A DNA stretch of 64,000 nucleotides from NCBI RefSeq assembly GCF_900130005.1, contig NZ_FQXP01000007.1:62001-126000 (forward strand), read 5' to 3'. Every line of letters starts with the position of its first letter. Position 1 is the first letter of the stretch. Under the pieces are notes generated by a model, which saw only the letters and a list, made by a program, of their open reading frames with translations, was not told where the DNA came from and searched no databases. Of the stretch, positions 34,700 through 44,200 are shown piece by piece. The DNA is from Clostridium collagenovorans DSM 3089 (GTDB taxonomy: Bacteria; Bacillota; Clostridia; Clostridiales; Clostridiaceae). The translations under genes and the position numbers were made by a program.

Positions 34700-35927
34700 A
34701 TTTTTTGTAATTATGTAATTTAAGTAAATAACTGTATTTGTATAAGTTGTTATTCTTATTAAGTTTATAGCAACTACTAACAAACCCTTAAATAAATGTG
34801 TAAAGTTTAACATCAAACTTATTTTTCATTATATTTTTATATCTACGAAATTTGTATTCTTAATAAAATAATTTAATTACAAGAATTACAGATTTAATAT
34901 TTCTAATTTTATATCCCTTAATCCTGCGTTTTTACACCTAGTTAATTATTTATTCTATATTTATGAAAATTCTTTTTTTAAGTTTTAAATTGGAAATTTA
35001 ATTTTTATATTTTAGCAAAATATAAAATTGACACTATATATAACTGTATTTGGAGAATAATTGTTCTTTTATACATCTTTATTATAAAATATGCTTTATA
35101 GCTTAAGGATATAGACTCATATTATTACTACATTTAAAGGTGCTTACTATTTAATATCAACAAACCATATATAATAAATATAATTTAATATATCGATTTT
35201 ATTCAATCATATTATAAGATTGTTTTTTTTATAGTATAATTTTTATAATCAATAAATTAAATCTTATAATTGATATATAAAAATACAATCTAATTTTACT
35301 TAAATAGCTTTAAATAATTGATATACACATCTATTTAATTTTATTATTCATTTAAAATACTTTCTGATGTCATTTTCACATGAGAATTCACAGTAAAATT
35401 ATATGATATGATAAAAATCTATACTAATTTTATTTATTAGTAACTATCGAATTGTCATTTATAGATATTTTGCTATTAAAGCTATAATACATATTTTTAT
35501 CCATACCTTAAAATATTTTTGATAAGTTATATTTTATTATAGTTTTAATCCTTTTTACTACCGTGATTTTTATACCAATATATTAATCATTATACATATT
35601 AATGTTTATTTGTCAATATTTTAATGAACAGCTGTTAACCTTATGATTTCTACAAAATTATAAATTCAGTATATAGTTATCCCTATTCTGTACCTTAGCA
35701 CACTGCTTCTTAAGAATAAGATTGCTTATAAAAATTCAGATAACGATTTTCTTAAATTTTAAACTAGTCATGTATAATCAATATTACCTCTATTATATTT
35801 AATTCTTTATATACTTTTTATAGTTTTTTTATTTCTATCTTCTGTATTTGCGTATTTTCCTTAATTCAATACTAATATTCTTTATTAAATAGATAACACT
35901 TATTCTATTAATCCTTAATATAAAAAA
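34700..35927. other. Long AT-rich gene-free stretch
   Basis: About 1.2 kb upstream of the RiPP promoter with no supported gene on either strand. It is extremely AT-rich with many short A and T tracts. No repeat, RNA gene or recognisable remnant was found. It may separate the RiPP cluster from the conserved phn genes as a scar of insertion. Confidence 0.45.
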
Positions 35928-35971
35928 AGAACATGTTCACAATAAGTTGTCCTTATTATGAAACATGTTCT
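35928..35971 (-). terminator. Terminator of the phn operon
   Basis: AGAACATGTT and AACATGTTCT form a 10-bp stem with a second inner stem (ATAAG/CTTAT). On the minus strand a T-run follows. It begins 11 bases after the phnE stop. Confidence 0.82.
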
Positions 35972-35981
35972 CTATTTATGG

Positions 35982-36788
35982 TTAGCCTCTTGCTAATTTG
36001 TTTCTTACTTTAGTAGAAAGAACTTCTACTATTAGTACAAGTAAAACTAACCCACATAATATCGCTCCTACCTCATCCCAGTTAAAAGAGTTCATAGCGA
36101 ATATTAATGGAGCACCTATTCCCCCAGCTCCTACTAAACCAAGTGTTGATGCATCCTTTATATTTATTTCAAATCTGTATATCGCCGTTGATATAAAGTT
36201 TGTAAATAACTGTGGTAAAATACCGTATCTTATCTTTTGGAATGTGGTACATCCCGCCGCATCTAAGGATTCTAGAATCTTTTTATCTAAATCCTCAATT
36301 GCTTCAATGTATAATTTTGAAACCATACCTATAGAAGTTAGTGCTAATGTCAGTACCCCTGCAAAAGGTCCTGGTCCAGTTACACGTATGAACATTAATC
36401 CATATACAAAGGAAGGGAATGTTCTTATAGCTGCTATTATAAACAGTGATATTGTACTTACCCATTTTGGTACTATATTGCTTGATGCCATAAATGATAA
36501 TGGTATTGCTAATATTGTACCTATAATAGTTCCAAGTAAAGCTATACAAACTGTTTCTAATAATAAGTATGGAACACCTTGCTTAAAGTCAAATAACATT
36601 GCTTTATCTGGATGTAATATACCTGATATTACATTCTTAGCTATATCTAATCCATTTTCCTTAACTCCATTAAAGACTATTGTATTTGAGGCCCATACTA
36701 CTATTGCACCTATAAATAATACTGTTAAGGCCTTATTTATCCACAGATTCGGTTCTTTTTGTAATTGTTCTTTCACTGTTAAATTCAT
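35982..36788 (-). CDS. phnE: Phosphonate-type ABC importer permease PhnE (second copy)
   Basis: 268 residues with six hydrophobic segments and the EAA-like loop near residue 190, EDLDKKILESLDAAGCTTFQ, ending in KIRYGILPQ, which contacts the ATPase. The segment YRFEINIKDASTLGLVGAGG is the PhnE hallmark. It is the last gene of phnC-phnE-phnE, two bases from the previous gene. With the first PhnE it forms a heterodimeric channel for phosphonates, phosphite or a similar P compound. No C-P lyase genes are present in the window. Confidence 0.9.
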   Translation of the reverse strand: MNLTVKEQLQKEPNLWINKALTVLFIGAIVVWASNTIVFNGVKENGLDIAKNVISGILHPDKAMLFDFKQGVPYLLLETVCIALLGTIIGTILAIPLSFMASSNIVPKWVSTISLFIIAAIRTFPSFVYGLMFIRVTGPGPFAGVLTLALTSIGMVSKLYIEAIEDLDKKILESLDAAGCTTFQKIRYGILPQLFTNFISTAIYRFEINIKDASTLGLVGAGGIGAPLIFAMNSFNWDEVGAILCGLVLLVLIVEVLSTKVRNKLARG

Positions 36789-36789
36789 A

Positions 36790-37614
36790 TTACCCTAACC
36801 TTTCCCTTAAGTATTTACTTATATTTTCAATGATTACTACAGTTATGAATAGCATAACAAGTATCATTCCAACCTTGTCATACTCTCTCCAACCGATCTT
36901 CTCATTTAATATAAGTCCAATACCTCCAGCACCTACATATCCTAATATAGCAGCATAACGCACATTTATTTCTAAGCTGTATAAACATATTGAAAAATAT
37001 GATGGTAAAATCTGAGGCATTATTGCACCTATAAAGGCTTTAAGCTTCGTTGCTCCAACTGCCTCCATTGCTTCAAAAGGTCCCATATCTACAGTTTCGA
37101 TTTTCTCATATAACATTTTCACTACTAATCCAAAGGTAAAGATACTTATTGCAACTGTTCCCGCAAAAGTTCCTAAACCAAATACATAAGTTGCAACTAA
37201 GGCTATTATTAGAGTTGGTAATGTTCTTAATATACTTTGTGCTATTCTAACTATTACTAAAACTACCTTAGACTTCATTATGTTTACAGATGATAATATA
37301 GCAAAAGGTATTGCTAAAGCACTTCCTATCATTGAACCTAGTAAAGACATCTTTATAGTCTCAATTAATGCTGGCAATACATTCTTTGCAAAGCTAAAAT
37401 CTGGTGGAAACATATTCTTTAATATTACAAAGAACTGATTTCCTCTATTTATTATGGTACTCATATTAAATCCTGTTACATTAACAGCTATTGCAATTGC
37501 AACAACTAATCCTATTATCACATAAGGAACTACAGACCTTGGCGCTTGTACACTCTTTCCGTTACTTAACTCAATTTTTTCTGGTATGAAGATATTCTTT
37601 ATAGACTTCATCAT
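36790..37614 (-). CDS. phnE: Phosphonate-type ABC importer permease PhnE (first copy)
   Basis: 274 residues with six membrane segments, a loop MGPFEAMEAVGATKLKAFIG near 180-200 and the PhnE hallmark LEINVRYAAILGYVGAGGIG near 225. It has two starting Met codons; the first is two bases from the phnC stop. It partners the second PhnE and PhnC. Confidence 0.9.
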   Translation of the reverse strand: MMKSIKNIFIPEKIELSNGKSVQAPRSVVPYVIIGLVVAIAIAVNVTGFNMSTIINRGNQFFVILKNMFPPDFSFAKNVLPALIETIKMSLLGSMIGSALAIPFAILSSVNIMKSKVVLVIVRIAQSILRTLPTLIIALVATYVFGLGTFAGTVAISIFTFGLVVKMLYEKIETVDMGPFEAMEAVGATKLKAFIGAIMPQILPSYFSICLYSLEINVRYAAILGYVGAGGIGLILNEKIGWREYDKVGMILVMLFITVVIIENISKYLRERLG

Positions 37615-37616
37615 AA

Positions 37617-38381
37617 TTAAGCCCCCATTACTTCATCAGCAGCTAATTCTCTACCATATATTTGTGTTAGTACGTCATCATTTACTTCGCTAGATGGACC
37701 GTCATAAACTATTTCTCCTGCTTTAATTCCTATTACTCTATCAGCATATTTTAATGCTAAATCTACATGGTGTATATTGATAAGAACTGATATATTAAGC
37801 TCTTCATTAATCTTCTTAAAATCATCCATAACTTGAGATGCTGTTACAGGGTCTAATGCTGCAACTGGCTCGTCAGCAAGTATTATTTCAGGATTTTGTG
37901 CTATAGTTCTAGCTAAAGCAACACGTTGTTGTTGTCCTCCTGAAAGTTGATCTGCTCTTATATAAGCCTTGTCCAAAATTCCAACCTTATCTAAAGCTTC
38001 TAATGCTTTAATCTTATCTTCTTTAGAATATAAGCCTATTATAGCTTTCCATAACGGCATATCTGGCACCCTTGATGTTAATACATTCTTTATAACTGAA
38101 GTTCTTGTAACTAAGTTAAATGATTGGAAAACCATTCCTATCTTACGTCTGAATTTACGTAAATCTTTTCCATTTAAACGATTAACTTCTTGTCCATTTA
38201 CTGTTAAACTACCTTCTGTTATATCGTGCATTCTATTTATAGTTCTAAGCAATGTAGATTTTCCTGCTCCAGATAATCCTATTATTGCAACAAATTCACC
38301 TTGTTCTATTTCTAAAGATATATTCTTAAGCGCATGTAAGCCGTTTGGATAAACCTTATTTACTTTATCAAATTTTATCAA
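37617..38381 (-). CDS. phnC: Phosphonate-type ABC importer ATPase PhnC
   Basis: 254 residues. Walker A GLSGAGKST (about 34-42), Q-loop VFQSFNLV, signature LSGGQQQRVALAR (about 146), Walker B ILADEPVAALDP and the H-loop NIHHVD are intact. The length and the segment RMHDITEGSL are those of PhnC. GGGGGAA precedes the ATG. phnD lies upstream in the same direction but is separated by a 990-bp repeat-rich gap with its own terminator, so phnCEE may have a separate promoter or depend on read-through. Confidence 0.92.
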   Translation of the reverse strand: MIKFDKVNKVYPNGLHALKNISLEIEQGEFVAIIGLSGAGKSTLLRTINRMHDITEGSLTVNGQEVNRLNGKDLRKFRRKIGMVFQSFNLVTRTSVIKNVLTSRVPDMPLWKAIIGLYSKEDKIKALEALDKVGILDKAYIRADQLSGGQQQRVALARTIAQNPEIILADEPVAALDPVTASQVMDDFKKINEELNISVLINIHHVDLALKYADRVIGIKAGEIVYDGPSSEVNDDVLTQIYGRELAADEVMGA

Positions 38382-38620
38382 AGGTATTCCCCCTCATTCG
38401 TTTTTGTCTACAATATCATTTTATCGATTATAAAAAGTAAATCAAGCTGATAATTATTCCAATTTGCTTAGACTTATGTAACTAATATAGTTTAAGCTTA
38501 TTCTATGATATAACTTACTTTTCATAGCAATTTCCTTTTTTGAATCTAAATTCACTTAACCTTAGTGAATTCAACAAAACTCTTTAAAAACCTTTAAGAA
38601 AAATATTTCATTATAACCTT

Positions 38621-38757
38621 AATGTACAATTTCTTTATTTCTATTGGATTAAAGTGAAATTTATAGAAAACAACTTTTATATCCCCTATAAACTGCTCCT
38701 CTATGAATTTCACTTCTTTCTCTTTTAACATTTCTCTTTTTAAAGAAATTGTTCATT
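38621..38757. repeat. Large nested palindrome in the phnD-phnC gap
   Basis: Outer 17-base arms AATGTACAATTTCTTTA (38621) and TAAAGAAATTGTTCATT (38741) pair with one mismatch. Inside, AAGTGAAATTTATAGA and TCTATGAATTTCACTT pair with one mismatch. The whole folds into a long two-stage hairpin of 137 bases. It could be a structured RNA, a MITE-like relic or a regulatory leader of phnC. Confidence 0.55.
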
Positions 38758-38770
38758 ATTATCTATAAAA

Positions 38771-38792
38771 TTCTAATTAATACTCTACCTTC
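38771..38792. repeat. Dispersed repeat, copy 2
   Basis: TTCTAATTAATACTCTACCT and the next two bases match 23006-23027 with two differences. Similarity continues weakly to CTTTATTAGAC near 38853. It directly follows the large palindrome. Confidence 0.5.
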
Positions 38793-38934
38793 CTAATAAT
38801 AATTGTATTTATTCTACAATTAATGTCCCCTCTAAATACAATGAAGGCTCTTTATTAGACTATATATAATTAATGTACCAAGTATAGTTTCATTTAATTT
38901 TATTCCTTAATAATAACTCTATATTAATTAATTC

Positions 38935-39310
38935 ATGTAGCTTGTCCCCATTGACGCACCATATTCAATATTGATATTTAAGCTTACCCCATTGTAGCCA
39001 TCCTAATTAATTCCACTCACTAAAGAAAACTCTATGTTTAACTTAACCTTGCTATTCTAGCTCACCCCATTGTGATTTATCCTTATTAAACCACTTATGT
39101 ACTAAAGCTCTATTAATTTATTTAATATTATTATTTCAAGCGTATCCCACTACAGCCTGTCTTAATTAATTGCATACATTTAATCAAGCTTTACACTCTT
39201 ACTTAAAGTTTCTATTTATACCTTACCCCATCTTAACTTATATCAATCAACTTAGTATATTTAATAAAACTCTATGATTTTACTCAATATAACTTGTCCC
39301 CGTTGACTTT
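38935..39310. repeat. Degenerate ~80-bp repeat array between phnD and phnC
   Basis: Six boxes of the form AGCTTACCCCATTG recur near 38938, 38981, 39059, 39139, 39220 and 39291. Spacings are about 40, 78, 80, 82 and 70 bp. Several are preceded by ACTCTAT followed by a T/A-rich stretch. No coding frame crosses it. No gene was found anywhere in 38382-39373. Confidence 0.55.
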
Positions 39311-39318
39311 AAAAATGA

Positions 39319-39354
39319 AGCTACTGCACAGTTACACCTAACTATACAGTAGCT
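39319..39354 (-). terminator. Terminator of phnD
   Basis: AGCTACTG and CAGTAGCT close a hairpin that is extended by GTATAGTT/AACTGTGC-like pairing inside. It lies 20 bases after the phnD stop. Partial read-through would lower phnCEE expression relative to the binding protein. Confidence 0.72.
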
Positions 39355-39373
39355 ATCTTTATACCCTTAAAAT

Positions 39374-40396
39374 CTATTTTTGCATAGATTTAATTAACTC
39401 TTGAGCTTTTCTTTCAGCATCGTAGTTTTTGTCTTCACCTAATTGGTATCCATTATGGCTATATATTGAAATTATTTTCTTTCCTTCTTCAGTTCCAGCT
39501 ATATTCATGAATGATTTTTGTATAGCATCTTTTAATTCAGGAGTCATTAATTTCTTATCTTTAGTAACTGATATTGTATCATTGTAAACTTTATCAGTTA
39601 CACCTATAACGTTAGTTTCATCCCATACAGATTCTTTTCTACCAAAAGTTGAAGTCCAATCTTTTTCATAGTCACGACGTGCATCAGCATAAGTTACCAT
39701 TACATCGATTTGACCACTTGCTAATTGAGATAAAGCAGTTGCATAGTTGTCTAATGCTACTTTATTTGGTAAGTCAGTTATAGACATACCGAAGTTTTCT
39801 TGTAACCATAAACTTGGATAAATGTATCCAGCAGGTGAAGTTGTGTTACTTGAAATTCCCCAAGTTGCACTTTCTACATCTTCTTTAGTTAATTTTTCAC
39901 CTTTATTTATTTTATCGCCTAATTCTTTACCTTTTGCAGATGGACCAGCAATTACTAATGAACGATAGTAAGTTACTTGATCTTCTGTAGCCTTAGTTGG
40001 CTCACTGTTCCAATCCTTTGCATTGTCAGAATCATGATTTAAACCATCACGAGTAGCAGTTAATGCAACGTCTACACCGTCATCATATAATACATAAGTT
40101 CCACCAGGAATAAACCCTACATGTGCTGTACCAGCAGATAATGCTTCTCCAACAGCTTCGAAACTAGTACCAACCTCAACCTTTACGTTTTTGAATTCAT
40201 ATCCTTGTTTCTTTAATTCCTCTTTTAGCATTTCAGCTAGTGGAGCTGTTGCAGTCTTAATCTCCTCTGGGTTTCTTGATGGTACAAAGTATACAACTAG
40301 TTCTTCGTTCTGAGCAGCTTTTTTATCTCCACCACAACCAACTAGCATTGACATACTTAATACTAATACTGTCAATAAAGCTAATAATTTTTTCAT
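39374..40396 (-). CDS. phnD: Phosphonate-type substrate-binding lipoprotein PhnD
   Basis: 340 residues. A lipoprotein signal with lipobox LVGC places the lipidated Cys at residue 21, followed by GGDKK. The mature part has family segments VYFVPSRNPEEIKTATAPL, ALSAGTAHVGFIPGGTYVL and SGQIDVMVTYADARRDYEKD, the last near the ligand site. GGAAGGAG precedes the ATG. It captures phosphonate, phosphite or a related compound outside the membrane for PhnC/PhnE. The ligand cannot be fixed by eye. Confidence 0.9.
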   Translation of the reverse strand: MKKLLALLTVLVLSMSMLVGCGGDKKAAQNEELVVYFVPSRNPEEIKTATAPLAEMLKEELKKQGYEFKNVKVEVGTSFEAVGEALSAGTAHVGFIPGGTYVLYDDGVDVALTATRDGLNHDSDNAKDWNSEPTKATEDQVTYYRSLVIAGPSAKGKELGDKINKGEKLTKEDVESATWGISSNTTSPAGYIYPSLWLQENFGMSITDLPNKVALDNYATALSQLASGQIDVMVTYADARRDYEKDWTSTFGRKESVWDETNVIGVTDKVYNDTISVTKDKKLMTPELKDAIQKSFMNIAGTEEGKKIISIYSHNGYQLGEDKNYDAERKAQELIKSMQK

Positions 40397-40984
40397 AGTA
40401 TCTCCTTCCTTACTCCTTAGTTTTATTTGAATAAAGTCTTAAATATTTTGCAAAACATATAAACTATTATTCCTATAAATAACTTAACATGAATTTTATA
40501 AATATCTCTTATATAACTTTCAACTAAGAATCCACAACTTAATATAAAACTAACTTTCTTTAATAATAATTAATCCTAACTATGATGAAGAAACATTATT
40601 GAAAAAAATATATATAAATATAAATTTCCCTGAAAATATTTATTTATGTATATAAACTTATTTTTATGTTTTTAAATATCCCCTTTAATCCAATCTAACC
40701 TATGATACACAAGATAAAGTTGCTAAGTCAACATTATCATCAATCTTTTTTTGAAAATACTAAACATTTTTTTATTTTTCGTTAAATTAAATATATATTA
40801 AATTTATATAATAAATAAATGCTTATATTATGAATTTAAATCATATTTTATCATTTTCCTTTATAATCTATATATTGCAATATGTATATATTATAGATAT
40901 TTATAAAATTTTCTACATCATTTTTACATATTGACTTATAGTGTCTTGTTAACATTTAAATTTATCATAGAAAACACTCCTCCC
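40397..40984. other. Intergenic stretch without a supported gene
   Basis: Some 590 AT-rich bases upstream of phnD. The phnD promoter must lie here, but I see no consensus pair or Pho-box-like repeat with confidence. No gene was recognised. Confidence 0.4.
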
Positions 40985-41017
40985 ATGACAAACAGATTCA
41001 TTTTTACTGCCTGTCAT
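40985..41017 (-). terminator. Possible terminator of the giant DUF11 gene
   Basis: ATGACA..CAG pairs with CTG..TGTCAT with an internal mismatch. It lies about 190 bp after the stop and has a weak T-tract, so the assignment is tentative. Confidence 0.35.
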
Positions 41018-41204
41018 AAGAGAAGTATTTCTTTTTAAAACTTAGAATTTAATCCTTACTAATCAGGTGCCAAGAACTCTTTTTTACTTTATATCAACTA
41101 AATCCTATTTATTAAAACACTGAATTACATTAACTAATCCCCTAAATACTTACCCCTTTTTAGACTCCTTCACTTTTAACTCTTAATTCCTATCTATCTT
41201 TTCA

Positions 41205-44200
41205 TTAACTAATTACTTTAACATTGTATACAACCACTACAATTTCTCCAGGTTTCATTGTATTTAATGCAAAACCTGCAGCTGGATTGTAGGTTGGCTG
41301 ACTTGTTCCATTCACCTTAACTGTACCTATTACATAAACAGAGTTTGCAGGCGTAGGGTCAAGGAATACTACATTAGTTGCATCTATATTGCCTGTATTT
41401 ACTATTGTTATTGTATAGGTTAGAGTTTCTCCTATTGTTGCAAATTTCTTATCTACAATCTTAGTTACGCTCAAACTTCCTAATGCTATATTAGTTGTTG
41501 TTGTATTAGAATAGCTTGTTGTGCTAACTGGTGGTTGTTTTGGATCTACTAAATAGTTAAAGTTCATAACAGCTTGGTTTGTTACCTTATTGCTAGCTGG
41601 AACTGAAACTACATTAGCTTGGAAGCTAACTGTTACTTGGTTTCCTACTCCAATATCTCCAAGACTGAATCCTGATGTTGGATCATAACCTGAGTGATTA
41701 GTTCCGTTTACATATACAGTACCTGTTTTAAAGGTTGCTCCTGTCGATGGTATATCTTGGAATATAACACTGTTAGCAATTGCATTACCTGTATTTATTA
41801 TAGTAATAGTATAGGTTAATACATCTCCTACTGTTGCTATAGACTTGTCTACTACCTTAGTTGCTGTTAATTGTCCTTTTATTACTTGAGTTGTTACAGT
41901 ACTACTTTGAACACTCTTATCTAAATATGATGCATTCGGATCAATTTTATAACTAAAGTCTATTTGAGATTTATTACTTACTTGTGGTGGTACTGGTAAA
42001 GTGTTAACTACTGTATCGAAGGCAACTGTCACAGTTTGTCCTGGAGCTAGGTTTACTAACGGCATCCCTACTGTTGGGTTTAAATTAGGATTTATTACTC
42101 CATTTACCCTTACTGAACCTGATACATAACTTAACTCTGCTTGTAATACATCATGGAATTCTAAAGTCACTGCATTAACATTACCTACATTAGTAATTTG
42201 AGAGGTGTAGGTTATTGTATCCCCTACCTTCGCATACATCTTGTCTACACTCTTGGTATTAGTTAAACTTCCAAGGTTTATTTGAGTTGATACAGTATTA
42301 GAAGTTGTGCTTACTGTATGATCTGCACCTGCTGGATTTATCTTGTATACACCACTTACAAAGGCGTAGTTTGTAATCTGTGATGGATTTGGAACTGAAG
42401 TTACCTGTACTTGGAATGCAACTTCTGTTGTAGCTCCAACTAAAAGGTTAGATAAAGCAAATCCATTTATAGGGTTTAATAATGGTTTTGAAGCTCCATC
42501 TACTACTACACTGCCCTCTACAAAGGTTGCTCCATTAGATAGTGTATCAATAAAATTCAATGCTGTTATTATAGCTGTTCCTGTATTTTTAACTATAATT
42601 TTATAATTTAAGATATTAGATATAGTTGCATATGCTAAATCTACAGTCTTATTGGCAGTCATACTTGATACAACTATAATTGTTGAAACAGTATTAGATG
42701 ATGCTGTACTGTTATATAGTTGTCCATTAGGATCTACCTTGTAAGAGAAAGTTCCATTTGCATAGTTTATAATAGAATTTCTAGTAGGGTTGTTATTCAC
42801 TGTTACAGTAAAGGATACTGTTATTGAAGCTAATGTGGTTAAAGTTCCCAAACTAAATCCTACTGTTGGATCATAGGTTGGTTGACTATTTCCACCTACT
42901 ATAACTGTTCCTTCATTAAAGCTTACATCAGACTGTAATCCATCAGTAAATATTACATTATTTAATTCTACATTTCCTGTATTAGTTACAGTCATTGTAT
43001 AGGTTAATACATCTCCAACTGTTGCATAGCCTTTATCCACCTGCTTAATAATTGTTAACTCACCCTTGTTGATTTGAGTTGTTGCTGGATTACTGTTTAC
43101 TTGATATATAATATCAGGTCCTGCTGGATTTATACGATAGCTATATATTACATTAGCTACGTTGCTTACTAAGGATGGTGAAGGTAAGCTTGTTACTATT
43201 GCATTAAATTTAACAACCGTTGTTGTACCAACTGATATTGTTGAAAGTGTAAAGCTTTCATAAGGATTGTAATCTGGTTGTGGTATATTATCTATACTTA
43301 CTGAACCTTTTACAAAGCTTAATCCCTCTGGAACTACATCTCTAAAGTTTACATTGGTAGCATCTACATTACCTGCATTTGCTATATTGATTGTATAGGT
43401 TAGAGTATCCCCTATTGTTGCATATGCCTTACTTACTGATTTAGTAACATTAACCTTTCCTAAATTAATCCTAGTTGGTACTGTATTACTTAAGTCTTGA
43501 GTTGATACATTGGGATTGCTTGGATTTATATTATATTGATAATTTACCTCTGCAGTATTATAAATCATATAGTCACTTGGTAGTGATTTTACTGTTGCAA
43601 TGAAGGCAACTGTTATAGTCTTACTATTAAGACTGTATGGTTCAAGGTTATCTAATGCAAAACCATTATTAGGATTAAAAGTACTATCCTTATTTACACC
43701 ATTAATATAAAGTGAACCAGCCTTAAATATTGCATCTGAAGCTACAAGGTCTTGGAAGAACATATGAGAACATGTTACATCTCCTATATTCTTAATTGTT
43801 ATACTATAACTTAAATCATCCCCAATTGTTGCATAGGATTTATCCACAATCTTAGTAATACTTAATTTTCCTAAATTAATATAAGTGGTAACTGGATTAG
43901 AAGTTGCTGTATGCTCCTCTTCTAAACTTGTAGGTGTTAACTTATATTTGAATTTAGTTGTTGCTGTATTTATTACTGTGCCTGTAAGAGGTAGTGAATC
44001 TACATGAATAGTAAAACTTACAATATTGCTTTGGTTTGGAACTAAATCCGGAATACTAAAACCATTTGTAGGATCATAGTCTGATTTAGATACTCCATTT
44101 ACAACTACTGTACCTGTAACAAAGGAAGTTGCATTTGGCATTAAATCCTTGAAGTTTAAATTAGTTGCATTTACTGAACCAGTGTTAAGAATATTAATTG

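Noticed and set aside
35998..36798. A 266-codon open frame opposite phnE
   Set aside because: It is fully antisense to a clear PhnE permease, has no good ribosome binding site and its translation lacks protein-like features.
38935..39310. CRISPR array
   Set aside because: Repeat boxes are short and degenerate, spacing varies from 40 to 82 bp, and no cas genes are present.
35982..40396. Complete phosphonate degradation pathway
   Set aside because: Only the importer genes are present; no C-P lyase or phosphonatase gene lies in the window.
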